A stretch of 64,000 nucleotides of DNA from Paenibacillus sp. FSL W8-0426 (GCF_037969725.1 NZ_CP150203.1:6811501-6875500), one strand, 5' to 3'. Counted from the first letter of the stretch, positions 1 to 10,743 are shown. The notes: a model not told the origin generated them from the letters alone. Numbers and translations are program-made.

Positions 1-745
<745 letters not shown>

Positions 746-763
746 AGTTTAATTATTAGGAAT

Positions 764-792
764 ATGCTATATCACCTATACTCTGGTGTCAA
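764..792 (-). promoter_or_regulatory. Sigma-A type promoter for the leuA T-box leader
   Basis: The minus strand has TTGACA at 792-787, a 17-base spacer and TAGCAT at 769-764, ending about 20-25 bases before the predicted start of stem I. The -35 is perfect and the -10 is moderate. Confidence 0.6.
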
Positions 793-813
793 GTGTTAAT
801 TGACAACGATCGG

Positions 814-1665
814 TTAGCTGAGCGAATTTGGAATTGAAGTAAGCTTTGAAATCGCATCGATGATTATTCCCCAGTCATCCTCATGTAGCTCATGCCCTGC
901 ACCTTCCAGTGTCAATAAAACCGCGCCCGGAATTTCACTCGCTATATGTTTTCCATGTTCATAAGGGATAATGGGATCTTCCGTACCGTGTATGATCAGA
1001 GCGGGTACATTGATTTCACTCGTCCTAACCAGATAAGATTCTCCACCAGTCACCAAGCCGTGATTGCTCATGCTGGCCATATTGTCACTTCTTGCGAACT
1101 CTTTTCCGGCCAACATGCCCACTTTCTTCTCATTAAAAATATGCTTTGAACCAACCAGGATTCGGGACCGATCAATCGCAAATTTGATTACCGATTCGCT
1201 GTTAGTCCAATCGATCGCCCCCATATTCGAGAAAAAATCCATAACCCTTTCCTCCATCGGGGGGAGATGAGGCGCAAAATTGGACGTTGCCAGGAGCGTA
1301 ATGGTTAGAACTCTCTCCGGATGCCGTAAAGCGATCATTTGAGTCAGCATACCGCCCATGGACATACCCATGATATGCGCTTGCTCAATCTTGTAAGCAT
1401 CCAGTACTCTAACGGCATCATCGGCCATATCTTCGAAAGAATAGCCCGGCTGACCCGGTTCGTACGTGGTTGAACGGCCGACATCGCGGTTATCATAACG
1501 AATAACAAAGCGCCCTGTGTCTGCCAGACGTTGGCAAAACTCTTCTTCCCACCAAATCATTGAGGATTGGGCACCCATAATCAGCAAAATGGCCGGATTA
1601 CTTGGCTCTCCAAAACTGTCTGTACATATATGAATTCCATCTACGTTTACGAATCGTTCGTTCAT
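814..1665 (-). CDS. Alpha/beta-fold hydrolase
   Basis: A 283-residue soluble alpha/beta hydrolase. The nucleophile elbow Gly-Met-Ser-Met-Gly-Gly places the catalytic Ser at about residue 102. The acid lies in the HGTEDPIIP segment and the His in GAGHELHEDDWG near the C-terminus. The pattern (YDNRDVGRST, then GMSMGG) is like aclacinomycin methylesterase/RdmC-type and other esterase-like hydrolases; the substrate cannot be read from sequence. I chose the ATG at 1665 because GGAGG lies eight bases upstream; the TTG at 1680 falls inside that binding site. A terminator-like hairpin lies just upstream at 1693-1722, so the gene is probably transcribed alone. Confidence 0.85.
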   Translation of the reverse strand: MNERFVNVDGIHICTDSFGEPSNPAILLIMGAQSSMIWWEEEFCQRLADTGRFVIRYDNRDVGRSTTYEPGQPGYSFEDMADDAVRVLDAYKIEQAHIMGMSMGGMLTQMIALRHPERVLTITLLATSNFAPHLPPMEERVMDFFSNMGAIDWTNSESVIKFAIDRSRILVGSKHIFNEKKVGMLAGKEFARSDNMASMSNHGLVTGGESYLVRTSEINVPALIIHGTEDPIIPYEHGKHIASEIPGAVLLTLEGAGHELHEDDWGIIIDAISKLTSIPNSLS

Positions 1666-1692
1666 ATTCGAATCCTCCAATGACTAAATTAA

Positions 1693-1722
1693 AATAAAAA
1701 AACACAGGCTATTGGCCTGTGC
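1693..1722 (-). terminator. Rho-independent terminator hairpin
   Basis: CACAGGC and GCCTGTG form a perfect 7-bp stem with a 5-base loop. On the minus strand it is followed by seven T. It would stop transcripts entering the hydrolase gene from the right. Confidence 0.6.
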
Positions 1723-2116
1723 AAACTGTAATCGAATTAGAGAATTTGAAAATGAACGCCATAAGATCATATTCCCTCTGGAGGACCCGAAGTTCGGTCA
1801 CGGGACAGATCGCAAAAGGCTGCATGACATGTTCTTCAAATTCAGTTTATATGACAAGAAGGAGGAATTATTCCCTACCTTCAATTACATATAACAATCC
1901 AGGTTACCGTAAGGCAAACCATTCTTCGATTACGATGCACACTAAATAGCCTTAAACCACCGTTTAATTCATTGTGCAAAGAATATCGAAGAATTAGTTC
2001 AACACACGTAACCCCTCCGTTCATATCGGTTAGGCTGATCCTAACATAGGGTACGGATCTTTGTCAATACCTGGGAATCCACCCCAAGATAACATAGTCT
2101 GCCCAAAAAGAAGCCT
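1723..2116. other. Intergenic stretch, no supported gene
   Basis: Short overlapping open frames exist on both strands, but none has a ribosome binding site or recognisable motif. I see only the two terminators at its ends. It may be a decayed gene, but no remnant is identifiable. Confidence 0.4.
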
Positions 2117-2146
2117 AAAAAAACGCGTCCTCCAAGGGAGAACGCG
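2117..2146 (-). terminator. Terminator after the sortase gene
   Basis: On the minus strand, arms CGCGTTCTCC and GGAGGACGCG (one G-T pair) are followed by seven T. It ends the adhesin-sortase operon. Confidence 0.75.
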
Positions 2147-2181
2147 ATATTAAAACAGCTTGTCGCCGGGTTTCAACATAG

Positions 2182-2961
2182 TCATTTGCGTTTTCGAGCG
2201 ACCACCGCTAAACGACCGTTTTCGGTCGAGTACTCGCAGGTAGACAGTACAACAAGCTTGTCACCATATTGGGCATTTACGCCCGTGTCATAAAGAGCAA
2301 GTTTTTTGATGCTCTGAACATACGAATCGAACTCGGCGGGCGTATTTACATTCTCAATCTGGTAGTATTTAAAAACGTCGTCCGATTTTCGATAAACTTG
2401 GGACAAGATTACGGCAACAATCTCATACTCTTCCTTTTCGTAAAGCGTGCTGAACTGGAACGCAGCATGCTCTTTATAGAAGCTTTCGTTCTTGTACTTC
2501 ATTAAATCTTTAAACATCCAGCCGCTTTTCATGTGGTGTCCATGAATCAGCAAAATGTCCGAATCGTTGACCCGGCTATGCTCGTCCAAAAAGGGGAGAC
2601 CGCCTTTGTTTTCCTTTTGATCGAAATCATGATTGAGATAGTACCCCGCATCCTGCGGATTCTGCATAACCGGGTACTCAATTCGAGTGCCGTCAATCTT
2701 CAGCCAGCCGACAATGTCCGAGTTTCTCTCGTAAAGCGCTCGAAATTCGGGAAGCATGACCGGCTCATTCTCCGTATTGAACAAAAGGGAGGGGAATGCA
2801 TCCCCTCCGCCTTTATCAGACCCTTCCTCCCAAACCTTGGTCAACTCTTCGATTTTCTGTTTCTCCGCATAATCCCCCAGAAAGGTTCTTGCCAGATTAA
2901 CGAGGGAAAATACCAACACAAGGGAGGAAACGGCGATAAGAAACTTTTTGGTTTTGCTCAT
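2182..2961 (-). CDS. Class B sortase
   Basis: A membrane-anchored cysteine transpeptidase of 259 residues that should join a wall protein to peptidoglycan or polymerise it. Residues 7-27 form one N-terminal membrane segment. The class B signature is clear: catalytic His in LIHGHHM, catalytic Cys in VVLSTCEYS and the Arg ten residues later in NGRLAVVARK, plus the NHDFD and GGLPFLDE segments typical of SrtB. The start is ATG at 2961 with an AAAGGCGG site upstream. It begins only 19 bp after the stop of the giant adhesin, so the two form an operon and the adhesin is the obvious substrate. Class B sortases of clostridia accept (S/P)PXTG-like signals, and the adhesin ends in APQTG. Confidence 0.92.
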   Translation of the reverse strand: MSKTKKFLIAVSSLVLVFSLVNLARTFLGDYAEKQKIEELTKVWEEGSDKGGGDAFPSLLFNTENEPVMLPEFRALYERNSDIVGWLKIDGTRIEYPVMQNPQDAGYYLNHDFDQKENKGGLPFLDEHSRVNDSDILLIHGHHMKSGWMFKDLMKYKNESFYKEHAAFQFSTLYEKEEYEIVAVILSQVYRKSDDVFKYYQIENVNTPAEFDSYVQSIKKLALYDTGVNAQYGDKLVVLSTCEYSTENGRLAVVARKRK

Positions 2962-2980
2962 TTTCTTACCGCCTTTCCGG

Positions 2981-5900
2981 TCATTGGATGTGCTTTCTCT
3001 TTTTGTTGCCGAGTAGACAGAATCCGATGATCACCATGGACATCAGCGCCAAAATCATATAGAAGATTGGCGATACGCTGTTGTCTCCGGTTTGCGGAGC
3101 ATCGTCCAGCTCGTTATTTGCATTGCCCGCACCCTTATCGGCTAAGTCGCCGACATTACCAACTCCGTTGTCATCGTGATCAGCCACGTCGTCGATGTTG
3201 TTAGTCCCATTGTTGACGCTGCCAGGTTGGTCAGGAACAGGGCTGACAGGAACCGGATTCACCGGCTCTGGTTCAGGGTCCACAGGAACCGGATTCACCG
3301 GCTCTGGAGCAGGGTTGACAGGGCCTGGATTCACTGGCTCTGGTCCAGGGCTAACAGGACCCGGATTCACCGGCTCTGGTCCAGGGCTAACAGGGCCTGG
3401 GTTCACTGGCTCTGGTCCAGGGCTAACAGGGCCTGGATTCACTGGCTCTGGAGCAGGGTTAACAGGGCCTGGATTTACCGGATCTGGTCCAGGGTTAACA
3501 GGGCCTGGTACGCCGCCGGTGTTTATCGGCTTCATTGGCACGTCTTTTCTGACAATGTCAAAATCGACAGAAATCGTTTCACTCTTGTACGTCTCGTATC
3601 CGTCTTTCGTTACGATCAGATAGTAATCCGCTTCAGGAAACACCATGTATGCATAGAAGCCATTTGCGTCGCTATCCTGCTCCGGACTTTTGTTGTCGTG
3701 CGGCGCAAAATTCGGAACCGGAGGAAGCGTTACTTTTGTATCCGGAGTACGGCCTTTATCTCTATTCCGCTGCGTATCCGCATAGTACAGGGTAACTGTG
3801 GCTCCTTCAATTTTCTTGCCAGTGATGGCATCTCCTGTCGTTTCATCATAAACCGTACCGTAAGGGTCGACCAATGCCTCGGAAATATTCAGCTCTCCGT
3901 TAGCCTTCACGTTCAGCTTCGTCACGTTGAAGAGAAGTTCCTCGCCGGTCTCAGCTTGATAGCGAACTTCCATGGTGTACTGCTGCTCGCTTAACCCTTC
4001 CACGGAGAAGGTTCCGTTCGGATCCATCGGAAATGCCTTAGGAAGATAATTGCCGTCCTTGTCCTTCAAATAGATACGCATCTGGCTGGTAAACGAATCA
4101 TTGAATAGCTCTTTGGTTCCATCCAGCTGCTTGAACAGAACGATCCCTACCGCCGTAATGTCCGCCGGAACGGTCTCGTCCGTCACGCCGTTGTTCACGT
4201 TTCCTTTTTGGGTGAACTCGACAGGGACATCCTTCCCGCCAACGTGATACAACTTCGTATATGTGATCGTATAGTTGGTATCCGCTGCGGCCAGGACCGA
4301 ATATTCACCATTTTCGTTCGTCCAAATCGTTTGCTGTTCGTTGGTCTTCTTGTTCGTCACGATGATTTTCGCGTTCGGAATGATTTCGCCTGTGTTGTTG
4401 TCACGCAGCACGCCTTCCAGAACTGGAAGCTGACGGGTATTAACAAAGTGTGCTTCAGCCGCGCTTTTCGCCGGAATGGAGCCCGTGCGAACGAAACTTT
4501 CAGGATCCGTCACATAGCCGTCTTCCGAATAATCATCTTGGGTCACCTTGTACTCGAGATACGTTGGAAGTCCTTGCATAACGAGCGTCTGGCTATCAGT
4601 AAGCTCGAAGGTATCCCCGCTCTTAATCTTGCCCTTGGTGCCGTCCGACTTAACATAGTCGTAGGATTCGTCTGCTCCCTCGCCTGTGAAGACGACGGTG
4701 TACTTGAACACCTTCGTTTTGTCGCCGGCATTACCTTTAACCGCGTTGCTGATGAGCAGGCCGCCCTTCAAGACTCGCGTGTTCGTGAACGGGGCATCTT
4801 CATCAGTGCCTTTCATAACTCCGGTATGGTTCCGCTCCTGAGGAGTAGTTACGTACTCATCCGCTGTGTAGTCTTTCTGGGTAACCGTGTATTTCAGATT
4901 CTTCGGCAGACCCACAATTTCCAGTGTCTCTCCATCCTTGAGTGTGAAGGATTCGCCAGACTTGATCGTGCCCGGTGTACTTGTCTCGCCATCCGACTTC
5001 GTATACGCGTAGCTTCCATCCTTGCCTGCATCCTCAAAAATGACGGTGTACTCGAATTCCTTCGTTTTGTCGCCGCCATTGCCCATGACCGTATTGCTAA
5101 CGGTCAACTTGCTGACAGCCCGTTCATTCACGAAATCTGCCGTGCGATCGGCGCCCGCCATAACTCCCTTATCAGACAGCGCAGGAGTGGTCGCGTAGCC
5201 GTCGTTCTTGTAATCGTTCTGGGTAATATCATACTTCAGATTGTCGGGAAGGTCCTTAATTATAAAGGTCTCACCATGCTTGAGCTCGAAAGTGGCGCCG
5301 GATGTGACCGTGCCCGTCGTGCCGTCTGAAAGCTCGTAATTGTAAGTTTGACCCTTACCTGCACCGTCAAAGGTCACGGTGTACTTGAACGGCTTGTCCG
5401 ATTCTGCGCCGTCCCCGGTTACGGTATTGCTGACGGTCAGATTATAAACGTATCGTTTGTTGACAAAATCTGCTCTGTGATCACCTTTATTCTCGATCTT
5501 GCCTGACAACTCTCTCGTCTCCGGCTCAGTCGTATAACCGTCAACAGTCGTATAATCGGCCTCGGTTACGGTATAGACCAGACCCGCAGGCAATGTCGGA
5601 AATACAACAGATTCCCCGTTCTTGAGGATGATCTTATCTCCGCTCTTGAACTTAACAGTGCTAACTTCACCATCTGGCTTCTTAAAGGTGTACTCTCCGT
5701 CCTCGCCCTCTCCGGTGAAGTTCACGGTGTACTCGAACTCTTTGTTCGGATCGCTGCCGTTGCCTTCCACCTTATTGGTAATGGTCAGCTTGCCCTGGGC
5801 CGGCGTAGGCACGACCAGCGGACTATCAGAGGTTACTTTCACGCCGTCTACCCAGATGGGTTTCCCAGGCGTATTCCCCACATATACTTGATAAACTCTT

Positions 5901-8900
5901 GTAGTAGGCAGCCAAGTATTGGTGTCAATATAAGTTTCCTTCAGCTCATAATATCCTGGATCTGGGAATAGGAGATTAAGTTTCCCTCCGCTATCGGTTG
6001 TTCCTTTGGCGATTTGAGTTCCGGTATCCTTCTTGTAGAGCGTAAACTCTACGCCTTTTAGCGGATTGCCATTGGGATCTACCTTTTTCAGGGGCAGCAG
6101 GGCGTTGGAGCTTGAGCTGCCAGCTACGTCTGAATTGTCCAGCGTGCTTTCGCTTCTGGCACTGACAGATTTCAGATTGTCATCGCCCTCCAGTTTTACC
6201 TCGTTGCCCATTTTGTCTCCGGCTTTCGCTTTAGATGGATCAACCTCTGTTTGGTACACAAACTGGTAAAACTTGTTAGGGTTTTTCATTTTGAATTTTA
6301 GAACTGTGGTGCCTCCTGCGCCTGGTGCAGCTTCTACCTGAACTTCAGTATTCGGATCGCTAAGATCCAGGGCTGCGCCCTCCCGTTCCAGAGCACCGCT
6401 GGCAGTGAGTTTGGCAGGATAGACTGCCATACTAGGCGCTGTCAGCACAAGCTTTCCGTTTTCTTCATAACGCAGATTCATGCCTGCACCTAGGGTATCC
6501 TGCAGGTAAACGTCCTGCTTCATGTTGAATGGCGGGGTATAGTTTACCGTCCATTCGAGCACCCCTGGAACTGGCTTCGTTACCGATTTGCCCAGAGTCT
6601 GAATAGGTACAATAATCTTACGTTGTTCGGTAAGGACTTTCTCCACTCCGCCCCATGTCATATGAAGGTCGGCTTTGTTATACAGCACCTGCTTGTCTGT
6701 GCCGTTGGTCGTGTACTCGTCCAAATATTTCGCCAAAGCTTCATTCGAAGGTCTTGCTTTTACCAAAATGACATAAGGGCCTTCCAATTTAGAGAAGGTG
6801 AAGGTGCCTTCGTTGCCGCTATGGGAGAAGTTCACGACGTGAGCAGGGTCGTTCGGCTCGATGATTGAAACAGCGTTGTTTCGAAACCCATATCCGGTGC
6901 CGCTGCCATTATCCGAAAAACCTTTCCAAAGCTCAAATTCCTTCTCCTCGGAAAACGGAACGAACTCCCATCCCGCCGGCAAGGTGTCCACCAGCTTCAC
7001 ATCGGTGATGACCCGGCTTCCACCACTTTTCGCCATTTCAACCGTGTTGTAGCCCGGCATATTGACGCTTAGACGGAAGGTGACCGTCTTGGTTGTTCGG
7101 TCATAACCTGCCAAGGTGTATTCGTCGCCGCTTGATGATCCATCATAACCGATATAACGGTTAACGTTGTTCGGAGTATACCAAGTGTCGGCCGTCCCGT
7201 CCTTCTTAATAGGATAGGATGCCGTAAGCATATCCTTGTTCAGCATACGCAGATGGAGATTGGCATTGTTTTCCGCTTTTTTTACGGCTTCGCCGTCAAA
7301 TAGCAAAGCCCGATTCCAGCGTGTTTTCTCTGTGTTAATATCCTGCCTGAAGAGGATATCCGGGTTGGTTTCAAGTGCACGGAAGCTGAAGGATGCAGCT
7401 TGGTCGGTGTATCCCGTCACCTTGATCAAATCTGCCACGACTTCTCCGTTCACCGTCAAAGGAATGGCTTTCATGGTCAAGCTGCTTGCATTGGTTACAC
7501 CCTTCAAGGTTCCCGCATGATACTGCTTCCAAAGCTGAGCAGTATTGACATTTGCCTTGATTTTCGCAATCGTTTCCGCGCTAACCTCGCCGGTTGCATC
7601 CACTGCGTTATCCAAGACGTTCAAATCCCCGCCATGTACCAGCACGTCGTATACTACCGCATTTGGCAGAGCATACTGTGGCGCTAGATTGACAGTCCAT
7701 GTGATGGCGCCGAGGTTGTAATCCTCCGTCGAAACAGCTCCGCTTTTTGTAAAAGTATGCGCACCGATCGTTACGATTGCCTCGTCAGTTACCGCGACAG
7801 GTCTTAATCCAGTTGTCGCATCATTGTTCTGAATACCGCCTGGTGTGTCTAAATTCCAGTTGGCACGAGGGTCGATTCTGAAGTCGGAGCCGCTTGTTAC
7901 CTTACTCTTAATCACCAGTTCGACTTTACCATTAATATCCCCAAAGGAATAAACGCTGTTCTCATCCGGTGTAATTGGTTTTACCTCAGATGCAACGCCA
8001 TCCACCCATGTCTGCCATTCAGCTGATAAAAAGTCCAGCCCAGCAGGTAATGCATTTGTGATGGTTAAGTCCTTTAACCCTTTTTTGTTATACTGGTTAA
8101 CAGTGATTTTCCATGTGATTGTTTCATTAGGATTGTCATACGAGGCGCTGGCTTGAATCCAGTCGGGAGCAAAAACAATTTCCTGATTTCTATTCGCAAG
8201 CACAGCATTGCCATCTTTGAGCTCCACTTTGCCATTCATGTTCACAGCGCGACCAGGATCGCCCGATGGACTCCGATGCTCGTAATAGTAGCCTCCCTTT
8301 GGAATCCAGGTTTTATATTCGACCTGTGGATCTACACCCGTTCCCGGCGGGAAGACATAGCTTAGAGCGCCATTGGCATCGATGGTTGGTTCTACCACCT
8401 CATTATTTACTTTGAATGAACCTGGCACATAGATACCACTGACTCGATACGAAGATGAAGGCGAATCCATATTATAGGATGCAGGGTTCGTATAGAACGT
8501 CTTCCCATCCAACGGTAGTTTAATTGTATTATCAAACTGATCGGAAGCAGACACAGTAGACTGCCAAGTAATCGCTCCCGCTACAAAGAAATCGGGGTTA
8601 ATTATGCGATAAGCCCAAGAACTATTTCTCATTCCCGGTGAGGTCAATGTGAGATTGTATTTCGCTGTAACATCCGGGTTCTTTAGCTCATACGCTCCCC
8701 CGAAAATCGAGATAGGCTTTGTATCGCCGTATTCTATCCCATTCAAATCCGAATTGGCAGTGGTATCAAAGCCGAAGGTAACTGCTACTCCAATACCATT
8801 GAAAAACGAATCATCGCCATTAAATACAATCTTGATGCTGTCCGGAGTGAAATAGGCGGTGCCCAGCTGTTTCTGACCATAATCAGTTGTTGCCATCAAG

Positions 8901-9397
8901 GTTTTGGTAGCTGTCGGCAGCACCACTTCCTTGAAGTAGTCTTCTCTTTTCAGCTCGATTGAGTCGCCCTTCTGAATGTACTTGGTGGTGTCATTTTCAT
9001 GCTCCGTATTGGCAAAATCGCCTCTCACCGGAACCTTGAGGCCCTCAGATTTGAGAGTAAATGCCTGTCGGCCCTGAATCGTACCGCCTGGGGCAATGTC
9101 AGTTCCCTGCGTCACCTTCAGCGGAAAGGTTGAATTAGCTTCCATAAACACCGCTGTTTTGTCCGTCGGAACTGCCGCCATCGCTACGAAATTGTTCGGC
9201 GCATCATACACTGCCTCAGGTACTGACAGCGGTTCCTCCGCGCTCGGCGAGGCAGATTCACTGACTGCTTCCGTTCCGGAATCGTTTGGCACACTCTCCG
9301 CATATGCGCCAGCAGAGAACATCACTGTCTGCAAGACAAGCAAGATTGCCATAAATAAAGACAGCAACGGTTTACCTATACTGCGTTTTTGTTTCAA
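2981..9397 (-). CDS. Giant cell-wall-anchored adhesin with tandem pilin-like domains
   Basis: About 2,138 residues. Residues 1-34 are a signal peptide (KQKRS basic start, long hydrophobic core, AYA cleavage site). Residues 90-1,100 are all-beta adhesin-type segments with repeated ITWTVN/LEWTVN strands. Residues 1,105-1,190 are a SpaA/CnaB-like domain with Lys in LPLKKVD and Glu in YELKET, a pattern that can form an isopeptide bond. Residues 1,200-1,655 are four tandem domains of about 113 residues, each opening (K/L)LT(I/V)(T/S)N and closing (D/H/T)FVN(K/E/T)R. Two carboxypeptidase-regulatory-like beta domains, a Pro-rich repeat stalk, an APQTGDNS sorting signal, a membrane helix and a KKRK tail follow. 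I chose TTG at 9397: AGGAGG sits eight bases before it, while the ATG at 9415 lies upstream of that site. It is co-transcribed with the class B sortase. The ligand is unknown. Confidence 0.9.
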   Translation of the reverse strand: MKQKRSIGKPLLSLFMAILLVLQTVMFSAGAYAESVPNDSGTEAVSESASPSAEEPLSVPEAVYDAPNNFVAMAAVPTDKTAVFMEANSTFPLKVTQGTDIAPGGTIQGRQAFTLKSEGLKVPVRGDFANTEHENDTTKYIQKGDSIELKREDYFKEVVLPTATKTLMATTDYGQKQLGTAYFTPDSIKIVFNGDDSFFNGIGVAVTFGFDTTANSDLNGIEYGDTKPISIFGGAYELKNPDVTAKYNLTLTSPGMRNSSWAYRIINPDFFVAGAITWQSTVSASDQFDNTIKLPLDGKTFYTNPASYNMDSPSSSYRVSGIYVPGSFKVNNEVVEPTIDANGALSYVFPPGTGVDPQVEYKTWIPKGGYYYEHRSPSGDPGRAVNMNGKVELKDGNAVLANRNQEIVFAPDWIQASASYDNPNETITWKITVNQYNKKGLKDLTITNALPAGLDFLSAEWQTWVDGVASEVKPITPDENSVYSFGDINGKVELVIKSKVTSGSDFRIDPRANWNLDTPGGIQNNDATTGLRPVAVTDEAIVTIGAHTFTKSGAVSTEDYNLGAITWTVNLAPQYALPNAVVYDVLVHGGDLNVLDNAVDATGEVSAETIAKIKANVNTAQLWKQYHAGTLKGVTNASSLTMKAIPLTVNGEVVADLIKVTGYTDQAASFSFRALETNPDILFRQDINTEKTRWNRALLFDGEAVKKAENNANLHLRMLNKDMLTASYPIKKDGTADTWYTPNNVNRYIGYDGSSSGDEYTLAGYDRTTKTVTFRLSVNMPGYNTVEMAKSGGSRVITDVKLVDTLPAGWEFVPFSEEKEFELWKGFSDNGSGTGYGFRNNAVSIIEPNDPAHVVNFSHSGNEGTFTFSKLEGPYVILVKARPSNEALAKYLDEYTTNGTDKQVLYNKADLHMTWGGVEKVLTEQRKIIVPIQTLGKSVTKPVPGVLEWTVNYTPPFNMKQDVYLQDTLGAGMNLRYEENGKLVLTAPSMAVYPAKLTASGALEREGAALDLSDPNTEVQVEAAPGAGGTTVLKFKMKNPNKFYQFVYQTEVDPSKAKAGDKMGNEVKLEGDDNLKSVSARSESTLDNSDVAGSSSSNALLPLKKVDPNGNPLKGVEFTLYKKDTGTQIAKGTTDSGGKLNLLFPDPGYYELKETYIDTNTWLPTTRVYQVYVGNTPGKPIWVDGVKVTSDSPLVVPTPAQGKLTITNKVEGNGSDPNKEFEYTVNFTGEGEDGEYTFKKPDGEVSTVKFKSGDKIILKNGESVVFPTLPAGLVYTVTEADYTTVDGYTTEPETRELSGKIENKGDHRADFVNKRYVYNLTVSNTVTGDGAESDKPFKYTVTFDGAGKGQTYNYELSDGTTGTVTSGATFELKHGETFIIKDLPDNLKYDITQNDYKNDGYATTPALSDKGVMAGADRTADFVNERAVSKLTVSNTVMGNGGDKTKEFEYTVIFEDAGKDGSYAYTKSDGETSTPGTIKSGESFTLKDGETLEIVGLPKNLKYTVTQKDYTADEYVTTPQERNHTGVMKGTDEDAPFTNTRVLKGGLLISNAVKGNAGDKTKVFKYTVVFTGEGADESYDYVKSDGTKGKIKSGDTFELTDSQTLVMQGLPTYLEYKVTQDDYSEDGYVTDPESFVRTGSIPAKSAAEAHFVNTRQLPVLEGVLRDNNTGEIIPNAKIIVTNKKTNEQQTIWTNENGEYSVLAAADTNYTITYTKLYHVGGKDVPVEFTQKGNVNNGVTDETVPADITAVGIVLFKQLDGTKELFNDSFTSQMRIYLKDKDGNYLPKAFPMDPNGTFSVEGLSEQQYTMEVRYQAETGEELLFNVTKLNVKANGELNISEALVDPYGTVYDETTGDAITGKKIEGATVTLYYADTQRNRDKGRTPDTKVTLPPVPNFAPHDNKSPEQDSDANGFYAYMVFPEADYYLIVTKDGYETYKSETISVDFDIVRKDVPMKPINTGGVPGPVNPGPDPVNPGPVNPAPEPVNPGPVSPGPEPVNPGPVSPGPEPVNPGPVSPGPEPVNPGPVNPAPEPVNPVPVDPEPEPVNPVPVSPVPDQPGSVNNGTNNIDDVADHDDNGVGNVGDLADKGAGNANNELDDAPQTGDNSVSPIFYMILALMSMVIIGFCLLGNKKRKHIQ
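3238..3508 (-). repeat. 36-bp tandem repeats encoding a Pro-rich stalk
   Basis: About seven imperfect copies of a 36-base unit encode PVSPGPEPVNPG-type 12-mers just before the sorting signal. Unit variants include PVNPAPEPVNPG and PVDPEPEPVNPV. Such stalks hold wall proteins away from the surface and often vary in copy number between strains. Confidence 0.85.
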
Positions 9398-10117
9398 TAC
9401 CGAAACCTCCTCCATTCCCTAAATCTCTGGAATACTTTGGTGACAACAAGATCATCTACACGATATAACGGCTAACACAAATAAATATATGCTGTTTGCC
9501 TAGGTCCAGCGCCCCTTTCCATCGTCGAAATCCCGAGGAGTTCGGATGAATGCCGGGGTGTGTAGGCCGTTGACCTTGCCTTAGTACTTTCTTCCCCCTT
9601 TCTTTCGACTCTTCGCCACGTACATACTGTAGTGGCAAAATACGCCCAATTTACAAAGCGTGCCCTTCTATTATATGAAGGAGGACCTATACAAAAAATA
9701 GACAATGCTCGACAATAAAGCGTAAAATTCGGTGTCCAACCTCATAATCGGATCAGATCCGATCAACAACCAAGGGCAAAACGAGAAAAAAGCCCTAAAT
9801 CCTGTCTATTCCCAGTCGTTCTATGCTCTTTATAGGCACAAAGAAACATTCAAAAACGGTATTAAGGGCCTATAAAATTTTCGCAAAAACGAACAGAAAG
9901 ATAGGAATTATGGAGCCGTTCCATTATTTCATTCCGGGATTTACACGCTTAATGAATTTAAAGAGATGGAGGCATTCAAACTACAGTCCTCGGCTAAACG
10001 TTGTGGAGTTACGAAAGTGGAAAAAGCCCTCTAAATGTGGTCAAGCTTTTTAATCAAACTTTGTATAGTGTAAACGTTGCAATGTGTACAGTGTACGATC
10101 CCAACCTTGGGCATATA
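9398..10117. other. Long intergenic region upstream of the adhesin
   Basis: 720 bp with no gene I can support; the small open frames at 9456-9705 and 9823-10053 lack plausible start signals. It must contain the adhesin promoter. A weak candidate on the minus strand is TTGTCG near 9715 with GTATAG about 17 bases on, but this is not convincing. Confidence 0.4.
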
Positions 10118-10717
10118 TTAATAGTCTAATAGGCGGCCATGATCGTTCCATTGACCATACATTTTGTTTTCTCTCGTGTTGGATATAAATTTGTCTAATC
10201 TGCTCTTAAATAATTTCGGCTGCTTCTTATTGCTCTGTATCGTGTCGATCCGAACCCTTTTATAAAGATCTGGAAATGACAGAAAATTTTCATATACCTG
10301 CTTTTCCTCTCTTAGCCTGTGCTCTATAACCGGGTCGATGCGAAAAGAATCGTAATCCATCTCAGGTAGAACCTTTCTCCCTTCGTCTGTCATCAACCCC
10401 AACTTTTCGAGGCGGCGGACACGCTCTTTATTCAATTCAGTCCATGAGCTTTTTTTGCTTCGAGGGGACAGTCTCTGAGCCAGCTCCGTTTCGGATATTT
10501 TCTTCTTGACCCCATCAATCCATCCAAAACACAAAGCTTCCTCGACCGCATCCAAATACAAGAGCGTATCCGATTTGGGCTTCATACGAACCAAGACCCA
10601 ACAAGACTTTTCCGTCTTACAATGGTTCTGCAGCCAAATCCTCAAATCTTCTCGTGATTTTACCGGAATGATATGATCCATCTCGATATTTGAAAAAGAA
10701 GAAGAGCTATTTTTCAT
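10118..10717 (-). CDS. YdeI/OmpD-associated family protein
   Basis: A 199-residue cytosolic protein of the YdeI family. The family's conserved core is visible: LRIWLQNHCKTEKSCWV, then YLDAVEEALCFGWIDGVKKK and LSPRSKKSSWTELNKERV(R)RLEKLGLMT. The molecular function is unknown. In Bacillus, YdeI-type proteins have been linked to bacteriocin or peptide resistance, which should not be transferred without evidence. The ATG at 10717 has GGAGG eight bases upstream. A bidirectional-looking hairpin upstream (10744-10780) separates it from the VOC gene, so it probably has its own promoter. Confidence 0.8.
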   Translation of the reverse strand: MKNSSSSFSNIEMDHIIPVKSREDLRIWLQNHCKTEKSCWVLVRMKPKSDTLLYLDAVEEALCFGWIDGVKKKISETELAQRLSPRSKKSSWTELNKERVRRLEKLGLMTDEGRKVLPEMDYDSFRIDPVIEHRLREEKQVYENFLSFPDLYKRVRIDTIQSNKKQPKLFKSRLDKFISNTRENKMYGQWNDHGRLLDY

Positions 10718-10743
10718 AAATCGTGCCTCCGTTGGTGTAATAA

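Noticed and set aside
1712..1949. Two overlapping small plus-strand frames
   Set aside because: They begin inside a terminator hairpin, have no ribosome binding site and no recognisable motif.
3195..5329. Long plus-strand open frames opposite the adhesin gene
   Set aside because: Antisense shadows caused by the repeats and codon bias of the adhesin; no ribosome binding sites and low-complexity Gly/Thr or Arg-rich products.
9823..10053. 76-residue plus-strand frame
   Set aside because: No ribosome binding site, basic low-information sequence, no neighbours on that strand.
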